From the NCBI GenBank assembly GCA_934659445.1, contig CAKUHV010000025.1:1-18859 (forward strand): DNA of 18,859 bases, written 5' to 3'. This document shows positions 8,665-15,446 of the stretch, one piece after another (position 1 is the first letter of the stretch; every line of letters starts with the position of its first letter). Source of the stretch: an uncultured Oscillospiraceae bacterium. GTDB taxonomy: Bacteria > Bacillota > Clostridia > Oscillospirales > Oscillospiraceae. The position numbers were made by a program, and so were the translations under genes. Under the pieces are notes generated by a model. The model saw only the letters and a program-made list of their open reading frames with translations. It was not told the DNA's origin and searched no databases.

Positions 8665-9597
8665 ATGGACATCGTAAAGCAGGCCCAGGGGGGCCAGACC
8701 GTGGCGGTGACGGAGGAGCAGTTGACGCAGATCGGCCGCTTCAGCCGCAGACCCATGAGGGCGGAGGAGGTATACTGCTTCTCCGTGCGCCTGTGCGACA
8801 ATCAGGTGGACCGGGATGGGGAGCGCTTTCCCCGGAGGACGCTGGAGGAGCTGGCGGAGCTGTTTGTGGGCAAGAGCGGCCTGTTCGACCACAGCTGGTC
8901 GGCCAGAGGGCAGGCGGCCCGGATCTATGCCGCCCAGGTGGTGCAGGAGGAGAAGCTCACCGGGACGGGGGAGCCCTACTGCTGGCTGAAGGGGTACGCC
9001 TATATGGTGCGCACCGAGGACAACGAGGGCCTGATCCGGGAGATCGAGGGGGGCATCAAGAAGGAGGTCAGCGTGGGCTGCGCTGTGGAGCGCCGGGTGT
9101 GCTCCGTGTGCGGCCAGGCCTGGGACGGCAGCTGCGGCCACGAGGCGGGCAAGACCTATGACGGAAAGCTGTGCTGCGTGGAGCTGGAGCACGCCACCGA
9201 CGCCTATGAGTTCTCCTTTGTGGCGGTGCCCGCCCAGCCGGAGGCCGGAGTGGTGAAGGGCCGGGGGGCGGAGACCGACTGTCTGAAGGAGCTGGTGAAG
9301 GGAAAGCCCAACAGCACCCGGCAACTGGCCCGGCTGGAGGAGCAGGCGGCCCTGGGCCGGGCCTGTCTGGAGCAGCTGAAGGCGGACACGGTGCGTCTGG
9401 CCCGGCTGGCGGACAAGGGGCTGGAGCCCGGGGTGGCCGAAGCCATGGTGAAGGGGCTGGACGGGCAGCAGCTTATGGCCCTGAAGGAGAGCCTTGAGAC
9501 CCGGGCGGCGGAGAAGTACCCCCTGCGCACCCAGCTGTCCTACGCCCCCGCGGAGGGAGAGCGGGACCGGGAGCGGGACCGGGCCTTTTTGATCTGA
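8665..9597 (+). CDS. Prohead protease with zinc-ribbon insert and C-terminal scaffold-like region (XkdF-like)
   Basis: Processes the prohead and probably acts as a scaffold. In the 310-residue protein the N-terminal part resembles the HK97-type/XkdF His-Ser proteases, with candidate catalytic H76 (LFDHSWS) and S136 (KEVSVGC). Directly after the serine lies a CxxC...CxH motif (C146, C149, C157, H159) that could bind zinc, then FSFVAVPAQPEAGV closing the protease domain near 196. Residues about 200-310 are charged and helical and look like a capsid scaffold, ending in GERDRERDRAFLI. It lies 4 nt after the portal and before the capsid genes. The catalytic assignment is by motif only. Confidence 0.82.
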   Translation: MDIVKQAQGGQTVAVTEEQLTQIGRFSRRPMRAEEVYCFSVRLCDNQVDRDGERFPRRTLEELAELFVGKSGLFDHSWSARGQAARIYAAQVVQEEKLTGTGEPYCWLKGYAYMVRTEDNEGLIREIEGGIKKEVSVGCAVERRVCSVCGQAWDGSCGHEAGKTYDGKLCCVELEHATDAYEFSFVAVPAQPEAGVVKGRGAETDCLKELVKGKPNSTRQLARLEEQAALGRACLEQLKADTVRLARLADKGLEPGVAEAMVKGLDGQQLMALKESLETRAAEKYPLRTQLSYAPAEGERDRERDRAFLI

Positions 9598-9606
9598 GCC
9601 CACTGT

Positions 9607-9627
9607 TTCCCGGACCGGGGCCGGGAA
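9607..9627. other. Small hairpin between protease and decoration genes
   Basis: TTCCCGG (9607-9613) pairs with CCGGGAA (9621-9627) around a 7-base loop. No T run follows, so it is not a terminator. It may mark an mRNA-processing point ahead of the highly expressed capsid genes. Confidence 0.35.
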
Positions 9628-9664
9628 TTGGGAATAAAACGGTATTTTGAAGGAGGAGAAGGAA

Positions 9665-10009
9665 ATGAGCAAGATCTCTTTTGACGGCATCGGTCAGGAG
9701 CTGGTGACCTTCGAGGCGGCCAGCGGCGTGACCGCCGGCCATGTGGTGAAGCTGACGGACAACGGCAAGGTGGCCAAGTGCGACGCAGGGGACGCCTTCT
9801 GCGGCGCGGCCCTGAACGTGCGGGGCGGCTATGCGGGGGTGCAGCTGCGGGGCTTTGTCACCCTGAAGTGCGCGGGCAGCGAGACCGTGGGCTACAACAG
9901 TCTGGTGGCCGACGGCAGCGGCGGCGTGAAAAAGGCCACCAGCGGCGGCGTGAACGTGCTGGTGGTATCGGTGGACGCCACGGCCAAGACCTGCGTGGTC
10001 TTTCTGTAA
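9665..10009 (+). CDS. Capsid decoration / head-fibre-type protein
   Basis: A 114-residue beta-rich, glycine-rich protein directly before the major capsid gene, the usual place for a decoration protein stabilising the capsid surface (DUF2190-like). It contains a pattern of short beta strands such as GHVVKLTDNGKVAKC and GVQLRGFVTLKC. An AAGGAGG site (9650-9656) 8 nt before ATG 9665 fixes the start. The TTG at 9647 overlaps that site and is rejected. The strong site fits a structural protein needed in many copies. The family assignment is by length, composition and position. Confidence 0.7.
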   Translation: MSKISFDGIGQELVTFEAASGVTAGHVVKLTDNGKVAKCDAGDAFCGAALNVRGGYAGVQLRGFVTLKCAGSETVGYNSLVADGSGGVKKATSGGVNVLVVSVDATAKTCVVFL

Positions 10010-10028
10010 TTGAAAGGAGGAAAAAAGA

Positions 10029-11042
10029 ATGGCTTATCAGTGCAACGACGTAAAGCTGGACAAGGGCATGTATCAGGAGGCGGGCCGCACCTTTACCCAG
10101 GTGCTGGAGCGCCAGGACCCCAGCGAGCAGTATAAGGGCACCCCCATGGAGGGACTGGACGCCTTTCAGCGGCAGCTGAAGCGCTTTGACATCAAGGTGA
10201 AGGGGGCGGGCAGCGACGTGGTGGACAAGTTCTTTGCCACCAGCCAGTCCGCCGTGCTGTTCCCCGAGTACATCGCCCGGGCGGTGAAGGTGGGCATGGA
10301 GGCGGAGAACGTTCTGCCCCAGATCACCGCCACCGAGACGGTGATCAGCGGCATGGACTACCGCTCCATCACCAGCGAGGGCGGTCAGGACGAGCACAAG
10401 CTGCGCCGGGTGGACGAGGGCGCGGCCATCCCCCAGACCACGGTGAAGACCCGGGACACTCTGGTGAAGCTGAACAAGAGGGGCAGGATGCTGGTGGCCT
10501 CCTACGAGGCCATCCGCTTCCAGAAGCTGGACCTGTTCTCCGTCACCCTGCGCCAGATCGGCGCCCAGATCGGCCGGATGCACCTGGAGGATGCCATCGA
10601 TGTGATCGTCAACGGCGACGGCAACAACAACGCCGCCGCAACCACCGCCGCCGCCACCAGCGGCACTCTGGTCTATGACGACCTGCTGGCCTTCTGGAAG
10701 GAGTTTGACCCCTATCAGCTGAACACCCTGCTCATGGGCGGGGACATGATGGTGAAGCTGCTGAAGCTCAGCCAGATGCAGGACAGCGCCGCCGGACTGG
10801 ACTTCCACGGCAGCGGCAAGCTGGTGACCCCCATGGGCGCCCAGGTGCTGCGGGCCAGCGCCGTGCCCAACGGCAAGATCATCGGCCTGGACAAGAACTA
10901 CGCCCTGGAGCTGGTGAAGGCCGGGGACGTGAGCGTGGAGTACGACAAGCTGATCGACCGCCAGCTGGAGCGGGCGGCCATCACCACCATCAGCGGCTTC
11001 TCCAAGATCTTCAATGGGGCCAGCCGCGTGCTGTCCGTGTGA
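10029..11042 (+). CDS. Major capsid protein (HK97 fold)
   Basis: Builds the icosahedral head. The 337-residue protein has a helical N-terminal arm and then the HK97-like core: VGMEAENVLPQITATETV, EGGQDEHKLRRVDEGAAIP and KLNKRGRMLVASYEAIRF. The latter part has the usual P-domain features (LYDDLLAFWKEF-like helix and VTPMGAQVLRASAVPNGKI strand). AAAGGAGG lies upstream of the ATG. The Asn/Ala/Thr-rich stretch near residues 198-215 is probably a surface loop. It corresponds to XkdG of PBSX. Confidence 0.9.
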   Translation: MAYQCNDVKLDKGMYQEAGRTFTQVLERQDPSEQYKGTPMEGLDAFQRQLKRFDIKVKGAGSDVVDKFFATSQSAVLFPEYIARAVKVGMEAENVLPQITATETVISGMDYRSITSEGGQDEHKLRRVDEGAAIPQTTVKTRDTLVKLNKRGRMLVASYEAIRFQKLDLFSVTLRQIGAQIGRMHLEDAIDVIVNGDGNNNAAATTAAATSGTLVYDDLLAFWKEFDPYQLNTLLMGGDMMVKLLKLSQMQDSAAGLDFHGSGKLVTPMGAQVLRASAVPNGKIIGLDKNYALELVKAGDVSVEYDKLIDRQLERAAITTISGFSKIFNGASRVLSV

Positions 11043-11374
11043 TGACGGAGCAGATCACGGCCCTGGCCCGGGCCATGGGGGCCGAGGGGACGGACGAGCT
11101 GCTGAACGCCCTGAGCAAGGCCGCGGAGGATACCCTCCGGGCCCGGCTGCGGGCGGGGGTGGCCCCGGCGGACTGCGGCACCGCCTTCCCCGTGGCCTGC
11201 GCCCTGATGGTGCTGGCGGCTTTGGACGCCGGGGGCGGCGTGTCCTCCTTCACGGCGGGGAACGTGACCATCCGCCGCTCCGGTCAGAGGGATCAGCGGC
11301 AGCGGGAGGCCCTGACCCTGATGGGACCCTATCTCTCACCCGGCGGATTCCACTTTCAGGGGGTGCCGGGATGA
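11042..11374 (+). CDS. Head-tail connector protein (gp6/YqbG-like)
   Basis: A 110-residue helical protein right after the capsid gene, in the place of the first head-tail adaptor that binds below the portal. A helical N-terminal part is followed by a conserved-looking segment VSSFTAGNVTIRRSG. ATG overlaps the capsid stop as TGATG, and GTG 11039 one codon earlier is also possible. The stop overlaps the next start. The assignment rests on position, size and helical character. Confidence 0.7.
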   Translation: MTEQITALARAMGAEGTDELLNALSKAAEDTLRARLRAGVAPADCGTAFPVACALMVLAALDAGGGVSSFTAGNVTIRRSGQRDQRQREALTLMGPYLSPGGFHFQGVPG

Positions 11375-11703
11375 TGGAACAGGAGTGGGCCGCCATTCTG
11401 GCCCGGTTCGGGCAGAAGGTCGCCCTGTCCGCCCCCGAGGGGGAGCCGGTCGCCGTGCGGGCCTTTGTGCAGCCCATTTTGGACCGGCAGCCCCAGCTGG
11501 TGCCCTCCCCTCTGGGGGAGCGGCGGGAGGAGCGGTGGCTCTATCTGGGACCGCCGGAGAATACCCTGACCGCCGGGGAGACGGCTGCCGTCTGGAACGG
11601 CCGGAAGTTTTTGGTGGAGACCGCCCGGCAGGTGTGGGCGGGGAGTGCCCCCTCCCATTGGTGGGCGGTGCTGCGGCCGGAGGACAAGGAGGAGACGCCA
11701 TGA
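11371..11703 (+). CDS. Head-tail joining / head closure protein (XkdI/YqbH-like)
   Basis: A 110-residue beta-rich protein, probably the stopper that closes the head after packaging and joins it to the tail. The C-terminal half has the compact barrel pattern RWLYLGPPENTL, AVWNGRKFLVETAR and WWAVLRP, similar in character to DUF3599-type neck proteins. The start is one of the two tandem ATGs. ATG 11371 overlaps the previous stop as ATGA. Its stop in turn overlaps the next gene start at 11700. The function is inferred from order. Confidence 0.68.
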   Translation: MMEQEWAAILARFGQKVALSAPEGEPVAVRAFVQPILDRQPQLVPSPLGERREERWLYLGPPENTLTAGETAAVWNGRKFLVETARQVWAGSAPSHWWAVLRPEDKEETP

Positions 11704-12200
11704 GCATGGGACTGGAGCGCATCCGGGAGAAGCTGGCGGACTATCTGATGAAGCAGGGGGTGCCCGCGGCGGCGGCCTGGCCGGCGAAGGAGCGGGAAAA
11801 GCTCACCGGGGCGGTGGCGGCGGTGTCCCTGCGGGGGTGCTCCGCCGGGCCCAGCGGCTTTCAGGACTATCTGGGGGAGCGGTATGACGCCGAGTCCGGC
11901 CAGTGGCAGGAGCTGTATGGCCGGAAGGCGGAGCTGACCTTCGGGCTGGACCTGTACGCCCCGCCCTCTGTGGGGGAGGAGGGCCTTCAGGCCGCCTTCG
12001 ACAAGCTGATGGAGGCTCTGGCCGGGGGCAGCCCGGCGGGGCTGGTGCTGCGGGAGGTGTCCTGCGGCGAGACGGGGCATGACGCCGCCGGGCGGCTGCT
12101 CAAGCGCAGCGCCCAGGCGGTATTCGACGCCTATCTGTACGCCGTGACCCAGCCCGGCGGGGCCTTCCTTGATTTTGAGATTCGGGGGGATGAAAAATGA
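11700..12200 (+). CDS. Tail terminator / tail completion protein (XkdJ-like)
   Basis: A 166-residue protein located between the head-closure gene and the sheath, the place of the tail terminator that ends tube and sheath growth. A helical beginning (LERIREKLADYL) is followed by beta strands typical of this fold (AELTFGLDLYAP, AGLVLREVSCGE, FDAYLYAVTQ, AFLDFEIRG). ATG 11700 is preceded by AAGGAGG and overlaps the previous stop. The TGA overlaps the sheath ATG. The call depends on gene order and overall pattern. Confidence 0.65.
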   Translation: MSMGLERIREKLADYLMKQGVPAAAAWPAKEREKLTGAVAAVSLRGCSAGPSGFQDYLGERYDAESGQWQELYGRKAELTFGLDLYAPPSVGEEGLQAAFDKLMEALAGGSPAGLVLREVSCGETGHDAAGRLLKRSAQAVFDAYLYAVTQPGGAFLDFEIRGDEK

Positions 12201-13246
12201 GCGTGACAACACATGAGCGCCCGGGGGTCTACTCCTCTTACGACGCCTCCGCTGTAGTCAGCGGGGGCGGCGGGCGGCTGGTGGGTCTGGTGGGCGTAAA
12301 CACCAAGGCTGCGGCCAACACCGCCTATACGGTGACCAGCTATGAGCAGGCGCTGACCATCTTCGGCACCGGCGGCACCATGGCGGAACTGATCCGTCTG
12401 GCCCTGCTGAACGGGGCCGCCGGGGTGGTCGCCGCCGCGGCGGCCACCGCCGCCGGGTATGAGGCCGCCTTCGCCGTGCTGGAGAAGGAGGAGAGCATCT
12501 GTGTGATGCTGTGCGACAGCGCGGACGCGGCGGTGCACGGAAAGCTGAAGACCTCGGTGGACAATGCCTCCGCCGCCCGGCGGGAGCGCATCGCCGTGGT
12601 GGGGGCCGCGGCGGGGGAGACGGTGAGCCAGCTCACCGCCCGGGCCGCCGCCCTGAACCATCAGCGGATGGTACTGGTGGGCCCCGGCGGTGTGGATGGC
12701 AGCGGAGAGGCAGCCTCCGGCGTGCCCCTGGCCGCCGCCGTGGGCGGGGCCATCGCCGCCATGGATGACCCCGCCGTCCCCCTTGGGGGACAGGAGCTGC
12801 GGGGCTTGAACGGCGTGAGCCAGCAGTACAGCGACAACGACATCGACCTGCTGGTGCGGGGCGGGGTGACTCCTTTGGAGAGCGTGTCCGGCACGGTGAG
12901 CGTGGTGCGGGGCATCACCACCCGCACCAAGACCGGGGAGGTGAGCGACCGCACCTGGCGGGAGTTGACCACCATCCTGGTGGTGGACAACGTGATCCCG
13001 TCCATCCGCTCCGCCCTGCGCAGCAAGTTCAGCCGGGCCAAGAACACCCCCCAGAGCCGGGGGGCCATCCGGGCCCAGGTGGTGCTGGAGCTGGAGAACA
13101 AGCTCAGCCAGGAGATCATTACGGCCTATGACAATGTGACCGTGACGGAGAAGGCGGACGATCCCACCGTGTGTCTGGTGGAGTTCTCCTTCACCGCGGC
13201 CCACGGGCTGAACCAGATCTGGCTGACGGCGCACATCACAGTATAA
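12197..13246 (+). CDS. Contractile tail sheath protein (XkdK-like)
   Basis: Forms the contractile sheath around the tail tube, so the particle is myovirus-like. It has 349 residues, shorter than XkdK (about 466). It starts with HERPGVYSSYDA, the typical N-terminal arm of sheaths. A middle domain rich in alanine follows (GAAGVVAAAAATAAGYEAA), and the conserved C-terminal part includes GVTPLE, VSVVRGITTRT, TILVVDNVIPSIRSAL and the end strand FTAAHGLNQIWLTAHI. The start overlaps the preceding stop by 4 nt. Confidence 0.93.
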   Translation: MSVTTHERPGVYSSYDASAVVSGGGGRLVGLVGVNTKAAANTAYTVTSYEQALTIFGTGGTMAELIRLALLNGAAGVVAAAAATAAGYEAAFAVLEKEESICVMLCDSADAAVHGKLKTSVDNASAARRERIAVVGAAAGETVSQLTARAAALNHQRMVLVGPGGVDGSGEAASGVPLAAAVGGAIAAMDDPAVPLGGQELRGLNGVSQQYSDNDIDLLVRGGVTPLESVSGTVSVVRGITTRTKTGEVSDRTWRELTTILVVDNVIPSIRSALRSKFSRAKNTPQSRGAIRAQVVLELENKLSQEIITAYDNVTVTEKADDPTVCLVEFSFTAAHGLNQIWLTAHITV

Positions 13247-13367
13247 CTTCCCTGCGGGAGGGCTTTTTCGACAAGCTGATGCAGGGGCAAAACCCTTGCA
13301 TGGGTAAAGATGCCCTGTGGGGCTTTCGGCCCGTGCGGGGGAGAGTTCAACACAAGGAGGGGAACAA
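13247..13367 (+). other. Structured intergenic region between sheath and tube genes
   Basis: Three hairpins lie in a row. The first is 13247-13261 (6 bp, 3-base loop) followed by five T at 13264-13268, a weak terminator. The second is 13279-13301 (9 bp with one wobble, loop CAAAA). The third is 13320-13332 (4 bp, loop TTTCG). The region ends with the strong AAGGAGG of the tube gene. It is the longest non-coding gap inside the cassette. It may act as an attenuator, or as a processing or stabilising site that sets tube against sheath levels. Confidence 0.45.
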
Positions 13368-13757
13368 ATGAGCATTGCGGGTTTTCCCACCAGCAGCGAC
13401 ATCTACCTTGAGGTAGACGGCGTGAAGGTGGCGGTGGTACAGAGCTATTCCACCCGGGCCACCAAGAGCAGCACCGCCATCGAGGCCTTCGGCGAGGCGG
13501 AGCCGGTGGCCACGGTGCCCGGGCAGACCAAGCACGTTCTGGAGCTGAAGCGGCTGTACGCCACCGACGCAGCCATCCGGGACGGCATCGACTTTTACAA
13601 GCTGAAGGACTTCTCTCTGGTCATCTGCAAGCCCGACCGAAAGATCATCTACTCCCACTGCCAGTGGAGCGCCATTCAGGAGACGGCCACACTGGGCAGC
13701 ATGGTGCTGGAGCAGGTGACCGTGGTGGCGGGCAAGCGGATCGAGACGGGGGTGTGA
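13368..13757 (+). CDS. Tail tube protein (XkdM-like)
   Basis: Inner tube of the contractile tail. The 129-residue protein has mostly beta strands, the size of minimal tube proteins. It includes SDIYLEVDGVKVAVVQSYS, AIEAFGEAEPVATVPG, KHVLELKRLY and VLEQVTVVAGKRI. ATG 13368 has AAGGAGG 5-8 nt upstream. The 17 upstream in-frame codons fall in the hairpin region and are rejected. It directly follows the sheath, as in PBSX. Confidence 0.88.
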   Translation: MSIAGFPTSSDIYLEVDGVKVAVVQSYSTRATKSSTAIEAFGEAEPVATVPGQTKHVLELKRLYATDAAIRDGIDFYKLKDFSLVICKPDRKIIYSHCQWSAIQETATLGSMVLEQVTVVAGKRIETGV

Positions 13758-13759
13758 CC

Positions 13760-14140
13760 GTGGGCTACTCTATTTTGTCCCGACGGGACCGCATGGAGCT
13801 GGAAAACGGCATGTCCCTGCGGCTGCTGTCCGCCCTTGAGGTGATGCAGGCCCGGCGGGCGGCCTCTCTTCTGGCGGAGGAGGAGCGGGAGCGGGCCCTG
13901 TGTTCCAATGCCTGCCTGCTCGCCCGGGCCCTGGAGAAGGCCCCGGGCAAGCCCCTGTTCCACAGCGGACAGGAGGTGCTGGCCGGGCTGACGGTGGAGG
14001 AGATCTCCGCCCTGGCCCGGCGGTGGAGCCAGTTTGACCGGGAGGAGAATCCCGGGCTGAGCCTGACGGAGGAGGAGCTGGAACACGCAAAAAAAAACTC
14101 CGTTCCGACCAGACGGGGCGCCTGCGCTGGCGGGTGCTGA
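13760..14140 (+). CDS. Tail assembly chaperone, unshifted form (gpG-like)
   Basis: A 126-residue helical, charged protein after the tube gene. This is the place of the tail assembly chaperone (XkdN, lambda gpG), which helps the tape measure and tube assemble but is absent from the mature particle. GTG 13760 has GGGGG 7 nt upstream. GTG 13754, overlapping the tube stop as GTGA, is the alternative. The zero-frame product reads into a run of nine A (14089-14097) and then a low-complexity tail NSVPTRRGACAGGC before stopping, which looks like the short form of a frameshift pair. Confidence 0.8.
   Translation: MGYSILSRRDRMELENGMSLRLLSALEVMQARRAASLLAEEERERALCSNACLLARALEKAPGKPLFHSGQEVLAGLTVEEISALARRWSQFDREENPGLSLTEEELEHAKKNSVPTRRGACAGGC
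14092..14098 (+). other. Programmed -1 ribosomal frameshift site A AAA AAC
   Basis: The heptamer A AAA AAC is in the correct phase of the zero frame (codons AAA 14093-14095, AAC 14096-14098), at the end of nine A. A Shine-Dalgarno-like AGGAGGAG (14070-14077) lies about 14 nt upstream, in the distance range known to stimulate -1 slippage. Only weak short stems were seen downstream. After slippage the frame continues with CTC at 14098 and stays open to 14391. Confidence 0.85.
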
Positions 14141-14391
14141 AGCAGTTCGGCGCCCTGCCCACGGAGGAGCGGGCGAGGCAGATGAAGGAGAGCGACTATC
14201 TCTGGTGTCTGGTGAACGGCCTTCTGGACCGGGAGGAGGAGCTGGAGCGCCTGTGTCCCGCCTGTCAGGCGGCGGCCCGGGAAGAGCGCTGCCCGGTGTG
14301 CGGCCGACCGGCGCAGGAGAGTGAGGGCTGGGTCAACCCGGCCTTTGATGAGGAGCGGTTCCGGGCCATGAAACGGGGGGAACGGACATGA
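14095..14391 (+). CDS. Tail assembly chaperone, -1 frame extension (gpGT-like C-terminal part)
   Basis: The T-like part of the chaperone, made by -1 shift at 14092-14098. The joined product from 13760 has about 210 residues. Across the junction the sequence reads AKKKLRSDQTGRLRWRVLK, then QFGALPTEERARQMKESDY. It ends with a four-cysteine zinc-ribbon-like motif (CPAC near codon 14255 and CPVC near 14291). A separate start would have to be GTG 14134, which lacks a good ribosome-binding site and would drop 12 well-formed codons. The stop overlaps the next ATG as ATGA. The extended forms of such chaperones recruit the tape measure protein in known phages. Confidence 0.8.
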   Translation, partial: KLRSDQTGRLRWRVLKQFGALPTEERARQMKESDYLWCLVNGLLDREEELERLCPACQAAAREERCPVCGRPAQESEGWVNPAFDEERFRAMKRGERT

Positions 14392-14858
14392 CGGACTATC
14401 TGGAGCAGCTGCTGGATGAAGCCCAAGTCTTGACACGGGCGGTAAAGGCGGCGGAGGGCGCCGCCGCCCCGGCAATGGGGAGGGGCGGGACGGCGGCGAT
14501 GCCGGACGCGTTGGCCCCGGCGGGGGAGCGAATGGCGGAGATGGAATTTCTGGCGGCGGAGGTGCTGCGCCGGAGCGTGACCCTGCCCCCGGCGGCGGAG
14601 CGGGTTACCGAGGAGGGCGGCGCCCCTGCCCTTTGGGAGGAGGAGCACGCGCCCCTGCCCATTCTGCGGGCGGTGGAGCAGGGGGAGCGCACCGCGCGGT
14701 CCTATGCGGGGGCGGCGCAGCCGGGCGGAGGAGGAGAGCGGGCGGAGCAGCCCCTCTCCCCTGTTCCGGCCATGGCCGGGCAGCTGGACGCCCAGGCGGT
14801 GGATCTGGCCTTTCAGCGGGACAGCCGCCGGTATGACAACGGATTTTCTCTGTTTTAA
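14388..14858 (+). CDS. Unrecognised 156-residue protein in the tape-measure position
   Basis: No family recognised. It sits exactly between the tail chaperone and the LysM baseplate protein, where PBSX has the 1,300-residue tape measure XkdO. The N-terminus is helical and acidic (MTDYLEQLLDEAQVLTRAVK). The middle is rich in Ala, Gly, Pro and Glu with no membrane segment and no long coiled coil. A short conserved-looking tail follows (VDLAFQRDSRRYDNGFSLF, from residue 138). ATG overlaps the previous stop. It could be a miniature tape measure, a chaperone cofactor or a baseplate piece. Size and position are observed; the role is inference. Confidence 0.6.
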   Translation: MTDYLEQLLDEAQVLTRAVKAAEGAAAPAMGRGGTAAMPDALAPAGERMAEMEFLAAEVLRRSVTLPPAAERVTEEGGAPALWEEEHAPLPILRAVEQGERTARSYAGAAQPGGGGERAEQPLSPVPAMAGQLDAQAVDLAFQRDSRRYDNGFSLF

Positions 14859-14870
14859 GGAGGTCATGGC

Positions 14871-15446
14871 ATGACGCTGACGCCCATGCGATATAAAAAC
14901 TACACCTGGCCCCACAACCCCCGGGTGTATACCATCGACTACCGCCGGGAGATGGCGGTGAACAAGGTGCCTTTCGGCCTTTACAAATTGCAGGATCTGG
15001 ACCGCACCTGCCGGGTGATGAAGGGGGAGGGGGAGTTCGTGGGCCCCCGGGCCTATGCCCAGTTCGGCCAGCTGGCCAACGTATTTTATGCCGCGGGGCC
15101 CGGCCTGCTGATCCATCCCCTGTGGCAGACGGCCAACGCCTATTTTGTCCAGTTGAGTCTGGAGCAGCAGCCCCGGCCCGATTATGTGAAGTATACCTTC
15201 ACCTTCTGGGAGGACGCCGGGTGGTACTCCGACGCTCCGCGCCGGGTGAGCGGGACGGCCTCTGCCGGCGGGACCTCCGCCCCGGCGGCGGGGGCGGCCC
15301 CCAGGACCCACCGGGTGGTGAAGGGGGACACCCTGTGGGCCATTAGCCGGAAATACGGGGTGGCGCTGAATGCCCTGATCGCCCTGAACCCCCAGATCAA
15401 GAACCCTGATCTCATCCGGGTGGGAGACGAGGTGAGGGTGCGGTGA
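14871..15446 (+). CDS. LysM-containing baseplate protein (XkdP-like)
   Basis: A 191-residue protein. Residues 1-125 resemble the N-terminal domain of XkdP-type baseplate proteins (MRYKNYTWPHNPRVYTIDYRR and AYAQFGQLANVFY). A Ser/Ala/Gly linker follows (127-144), then one LysM domain from about 146 (HRVVKGDTLWAISRKYGV and RVGDEVRVR). LysM may bind peptidoglycan or anchor to the hub. AAGGAGG lies just upstream of ATG 14871. The stop overlaps the hub gene start as GTGA. It corresponds to T4 gp53-like proteins in role. Confidence 0.85.
   Translation: MTLTPMRYKNYTWPHNPRVYTIDYRREMAVNKVPFGLYKLQDLDRTCRVMKGEGEFVGPRAYAQFGQLANVFYAAGPGLLIHPLWQTANAYFVQLSLEQQPRPDYVKYTFTFWEDAGWYSDAPRRVSGTASAGGTSAPAAGAAPRTHRVVKGDTLWAISRKYGVALNALIALNPQIKNPDLIRVGDEVRVR

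Noticed and set aside
14134..14391. Independent small gene starting at GTG 14134
   Set aside because: Poor ribosome-binding site, and the frame is well coding upstream to the slippery site, so a -1 fusion explains it better.
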